Positions 61,586 through 64,000 of a stretch of DNA of 64,000 nucleotides are shown piece after piece. Each line of letters begins with the position of its first letter. Position 1 is the first letter of the stretch. Source of the DNA: an uncultured Sanguibacteroides sp. (GTDB taxonomy: Bacteria > Bacteroidota > Bacteroidia > Bacteroidales > Marinifilaceae); assembly GCF_900543425.1 (NCBI RefSeq), contig NZ_UQRQ01000003.1, forward strand, positions 1 through 64,000. Reading direction: 5' to 3'. The notes beneath the pieces are model-generated. The model was not told the origin of the DNA. It worked only from the letters and a program-made list of their open reading frames with translations, and did not search any database. The translations under genes and the position numbers were made by a program.

Positions 61586-61993
61586 ATGAAAACTGTTTTA
61601 ATTTTTACAACCGCTTTAATATTTGTTCTCTTATCGGCTTGTAAAGAAAAACAAACTCCGAAAAAAGAGACATCGGTACAAGTTGTTAAAACGGAAAACA
61701 CGACCCCGCCTAAGGTAGAGGTAGAAAAACCGAAAGATGTAAAACCGGTAGTAAAAGAAAAAAAACACTATTTCCTGGTTGCCGGATGTTTTGAATATAA
61801 AAGTAACGCTGACAAACTGTGTCAAAGCCTCCAAAAAGAAGGTTTCTCCGATGCAGAAGTATTAAACTATTTTGAGAATCTCTATTTAGTTACCTATGAG
61901 GGATACGCTCAAAAAACAGATGCTCTTGTAGCTTTAAAGAATATACAAAAGGAGGCCAGTAAGCAAAAAACCTGGTTATACCACGTAAAATAA
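61586..61993 (+). CDS. SPOR domain lipoprotein
   Basis: A 135-residue lipoprotein with lipobox LSAC near residue 19, a lysine/valine/proline-rich linker (residues 25-55) and a C-terminal SPOR domain (YFLVAGCFEYKSNADKLCQS to VALKNIQ). SPOR domains bind glycan strands lacking stem peptides at division sites. A second SPOR lipoprotein gene follows nine bases later. Confidence 0.88.
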   Translation: MKTVLIFTTALIFVLLSACKEKQTPKKETSVQVVKTENTTPPKVEVEKPKDVKPVVKEKKHYFLVAGCFEYKSNADKLCQSLQKEGFSDAEVLNYFENLYLVTYEGYAQKTDALVALKNIQKEASKQKTWLYHVK

Positions 61994-62002
61994 TAAAGAA
62001 GA

Positions 62003-62464
62003 ATGATAAAAATCTTATTATTTCTGGCAATACTCTTCCTTTTCAGTCATTGCCAGCATAATAAATTAGACCCTAAAGAATTGACAACGGCAAGTGTCAT
62101 CAGAGATTTGTCTGCCGTTTTGAAAGACAGTATAGCTACGCGGAAAGAGGATACGACTGCCATACGAAAAGAGGATAGCGTCAATCCCTTACAAACGGAA
62201 ATCCCGTCTCGGACAGATCGAATTATCACTTCTCCCACGGAAAATTATTACATTATCATAGCCAGTTATCCGGAACAATCATCAGCCGAAAAGAGATTGA
62301 ATCGTTTAGTAGAACAAGGATACACAGAGTCCCGGATTATCACCAAAAATAATCGTTTCCGCGTGAGTGTCGCTCATTATAAGGATAAAGAAGAGGCCAT
62401 TCGTCAGACAAATGATTGGAAAAAACGCCTTAACCGGGACGATCTCTGGGTAATTCGGTATTAA
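62003..62464 (+). CDS. Second SPOR domain lipoprotein
   Basis: A 153-residue lipoprotein with lipobox FSHC near residue 17, a linker with the repeated RKEDTTAIRKED motif (about residues 48-60), and a C-terminal SPOR domain (YYIIIASYPEQSSAEKRLNR to EEAIRQTNDWKKRL). It is in an operon with the preceding SPOR gene and overlaps the convergent PAP2-like gene by four bases. Confidence 0.87.
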   Translation: MIKILLFLAILFLFSHCQHNKLDPKELTTASVIRDLSAVLKDSIATRKEDTTAIRKEDSVNPLQTEIPSRTDRIITSPTENYYIIIASYPEQSSAEKRLNRLVEQGYTESRIITKNNRFRVSVAHYKDKEEAIRQTNDWKKRLNRDDLWVIRY

Positions 62465-63060
62465 TAAAGTGCGACTACGATAAAGACAGCTCCGTATAAA
62501 AATCCCAGGTAGACTTGGGCTGGAGTATGACATTTCAAATACAGCCTGCAACTTCCGAGAATCCCTGATAATAGAATCAGAAAGGATAGTGTATTCAATA
62601 CATCCCCGAAATATTTGGTTCCCAAAATAAAAACGAAACCGCATAAAGCCCCTATCGCCATCATATGGATACTCATTTTCCAACAGATCGTGACAAACAA
62701 GAAGCCGGACAATAAAATAATGATAAGCAGATAAAACTGACGTACGATATGGACATAGGGTAACTCCCGAAGCAAATAAACAACGATAAAGAAACAGACA
62801 ATCGTTATCAGAATCGGAAAAATACGCTCCTGTTTTTCCCACATGGCATAACTATCGATTAATCGCAAATATTTTAATAAGGGCAAACAAGCCAAAGGGA
62901 TAAGAATGGGGCCTGTAATCGTCAGTAAATAAACCATGTATTGAGTCTGCGAAGGGATAAAGGAAAAAATAGTACCCGAATGAAAGATAATAAATAAGGC
63001 ATACAAAGGAATCACCACAGGATGAACCAATAAGGACATAAGATAAGCAACATTTTTCAT
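62461..63060 (-). CDS. PAP2-like integral membrane protein
   Basis: A 199-residue protein of about six hydrophobic segments. The late sequence SIHMMAIGALCGF and the closing CHTPAQVYLGFLYG resemble the histidine motifs of PAP2 phosphatases in reduced form, so lipid phosphatase activity is possible but not certain. It starts 19 bases after the rpoN stop, so they are probably co-transcribed. The ATG at 63060 is preferred to an upstream TTG. Confidence 0.65.
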   Translation of the reverse strand: MKNVAYLMSLLVHPVVIPLYALFIIFHSGTIFSFIPSQTQYMVYLLTITGPILIPLACLPLLKYLRLIDSYAMWEKQERIFPILITIVCFFIVVYLLRELPYVHIVRQFYLLIIILLSGFLFVTICWKMSIHMMAIGALCGFVFILGTKYFGDVLNTLSFLILLSGILGSCRLYLKCHTPAQVYLGFLYGAVFIVVALY

Positions 63061-63079
63061 AATCAAACACTTCGTTAAA

Positions 63080-64000
63080 TTATACTTCCCGTCTTAAACG
63101 AGCTACCGGAATATCCAATAATTGCCTGTATTTCGCAACCGTACGTCTGGCTATCTGATATCCTTTCTTATTCATTAATTCAACCAATTCATCATCCGTA
63201 AACGGTTTACGTTTGTTTTCCTGGTCGACAATCTCCTTCAATACATTTTTAATCTCTCCGGTACTTACCTCTTCTCCGCTACTGGTAGGCATACTCCCTG
63301 AAAAGAATTGTTTCAACGAGTATATTCCGAACCACGTTTGTACATACTTCGAATTGGAAACCCTGGAAATCGTCGAAACATCTAACCCTGTAATATCCGC
63401 GATGTCCCGCAAAATCATGGGTTTCAAACGACTTTCATCACCGGTCAAAAAGAATTGCTTCTGAAACTGGACAATAGCAGTCATGGTCAACATCAGGGTA
63501 TTGTTACGCTGCTCTACGGCATCGATAAACGAACGAGCGGAATTCAACTTATATTTCACAAAAGAAACCACATCCTTTTTTTCTTTTGAAGTAGCACTTT
63601 TCTGATATTTCTCCAACAGATTCAGGTAAGACTTATTCAATCTCAACTCCGGAACATCTCCTGAATTAAGACTTAACTGCAATTCTCCATCTACAATATC
63701 CAAATTAAAATCCGGAATAATTTTTTCGGAACCGGAATTAACCGAATCCGAAACTTGTCCTCCCGGTTTGGGATTTAACTTCAATATCTCATCGATAGCC
63801 TCTCTCAACTCTTTATCCGAAAGCCGCATACGCTTGGTTATCTTCTCGTAATGCTTCTTGGAGAACTCTTCGAAGAAGTTTTCCAGAATCATCTGTGCAT
63901 GACGTAAAGAAGGTGTCGGATTCCCTGCCAAACGACGTTTTATTTGTAACAATAAACACTCCCGCAAATCCCTTGCTCCCACTCCTGCCGGTTCAAATTC
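63080..64000 (-). CDS. rpoN: RNA polymerase sigma-54 factor RpoN (3' part, cut by the window edge)
   Basis: The 3' part of the gene, about 306 residues. The first visible residues EFEPAGVGARDLRECLLLQ belong to the core-binding domain and continue beyond base 64000. The central DNA-binding region (SVSRIS-like STISRVSNSKYVQT) and the RpoN box ARRTVAKYR near the C-terminus are present. It initiates transcription from -24/-12 promoters with enhancer-binding proteins. A PAP2-like gene follows. Confidence 0.95.
   Translation of the reverse strand, partial: EFEPAGVGARDLRECLLLQIKRRLAGNPTPSLRHAQMILENFFEEFSKKHYEKITKRMRLSDKELREAIDEILKLNPKPGGQVSDSVNSGSEKIIPDFNLDIVDGELQLSLNSGDVPELRLNKSYLNLLEKYQKSATSKEKKDVVSFVKYKLNSARSFIDAVEQRNNTLMLTMTAIVQFQKQFFLTGDESRLKPMILRDIADITGLDVSTISRVSNSKYVQTWFGIYSLKQFFSGSMPTSSGEEVSTGEIKNVLKEIVDQENKRKPFTDDELVELMNKKGYQIARRTVAKYRQLLDIPVARLRREV

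Overview
The window looks like a chromosomal segment of a Gram-negative member of the Bacteroidales, and gene content suggests the Odoribacter/Butyricimonas side of that order (the genus is a guess). Three things support this. Almost every gene start is preceded by the Bacteroidota -7 promoter element TAnnTTTG rather than a sigma-70 box. Shine-Dalgarno sequences are almost absent. Several neighbourhoods are typical of the phylum: tetR-tolC-acrA-acrB, rbfA followed by an ABC permease, the 630-residue biosynthetic arginine decarboxylase, and LpoB with a COG3014 lipoprotein. I see no rRNA, phage, IS element or CRISPR array. It reads as core genome with small accessory genes.

Layout. 0-2 kb: dnaG (-). 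2.2-8.9 kb: a TetR-controlled tripartite RND efflux operon ending in a small PII-like gene. 9.1-11.8 kb (-): a membrane-anchored LytTR regulator with a LiaF-like partner, and a YitT membrane protein. 12.1-12.5 kb (+): a complete cobalamin riboswitch with its own promoter and a terminator-like hairpin but no gene behind it. 12.5-16.3 kb (-): nadD, yicC, a membrane protein, and an ECF sigma factor with a putative membrane partner. 16.4-25.7 kb: lepA, an MTA/SAH-type deaminase, agmatinase, a deoxyhypusine-synthase homologue, dinB and arginine decarboxylase. Decarboxylase plus agmatinase give arginine to agmatine to putrescine, with the DHS homologue a likely user of the product. 26-31 kb: tRNA-Pro, rbfA, an ABC permease, a cyclophilin, VanZ-like and EamA proteins, a short MGMT and an acetyltransferase. 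31-35.4 kb: pheS and three cell-wall genes (DUF1460 amidase, LpoB, COG3014 lipoprotein). 35.5-46.5 kb: an M20 dipeptidase, prs, SanA-like, pirin, ferritin-like/VIT1, a sodium symporter, leuS, DUF454 and dus. 46.6-51.5 kb: a zinc-ribbon protein and a TlpA-like thioredoxin (+), then an operon (-) of polyprenyl synthetase, dCMP deaminase, S41 protease and a frameshifted NUC1 nuclease. 51.7-64 kb: tRNA-Arg, an aminotransferase, dtd, a MazG-like protein, an RND/MMPL exporter, deoC, mutS, a second cyclophilin, two SPOR lipoproteins, a PAP2-like protein and the 3' part of rpoN.

Intergenic DNA is unusually repetitive. Short words of the type GATTAnGTGATT and their complements recur in at least ten gaps, sometimes as long hairpins. 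A second element is shared by the gaps after leuS and mutS, and a third hairpin type lies around 25.9 kb and at the left edge. The most interesting locus is the stand-alone cobalamin riboswitch unit at 12.1-12.5 kb, which looks like a B12-controlled small RNA or the remnant of a lost gene.
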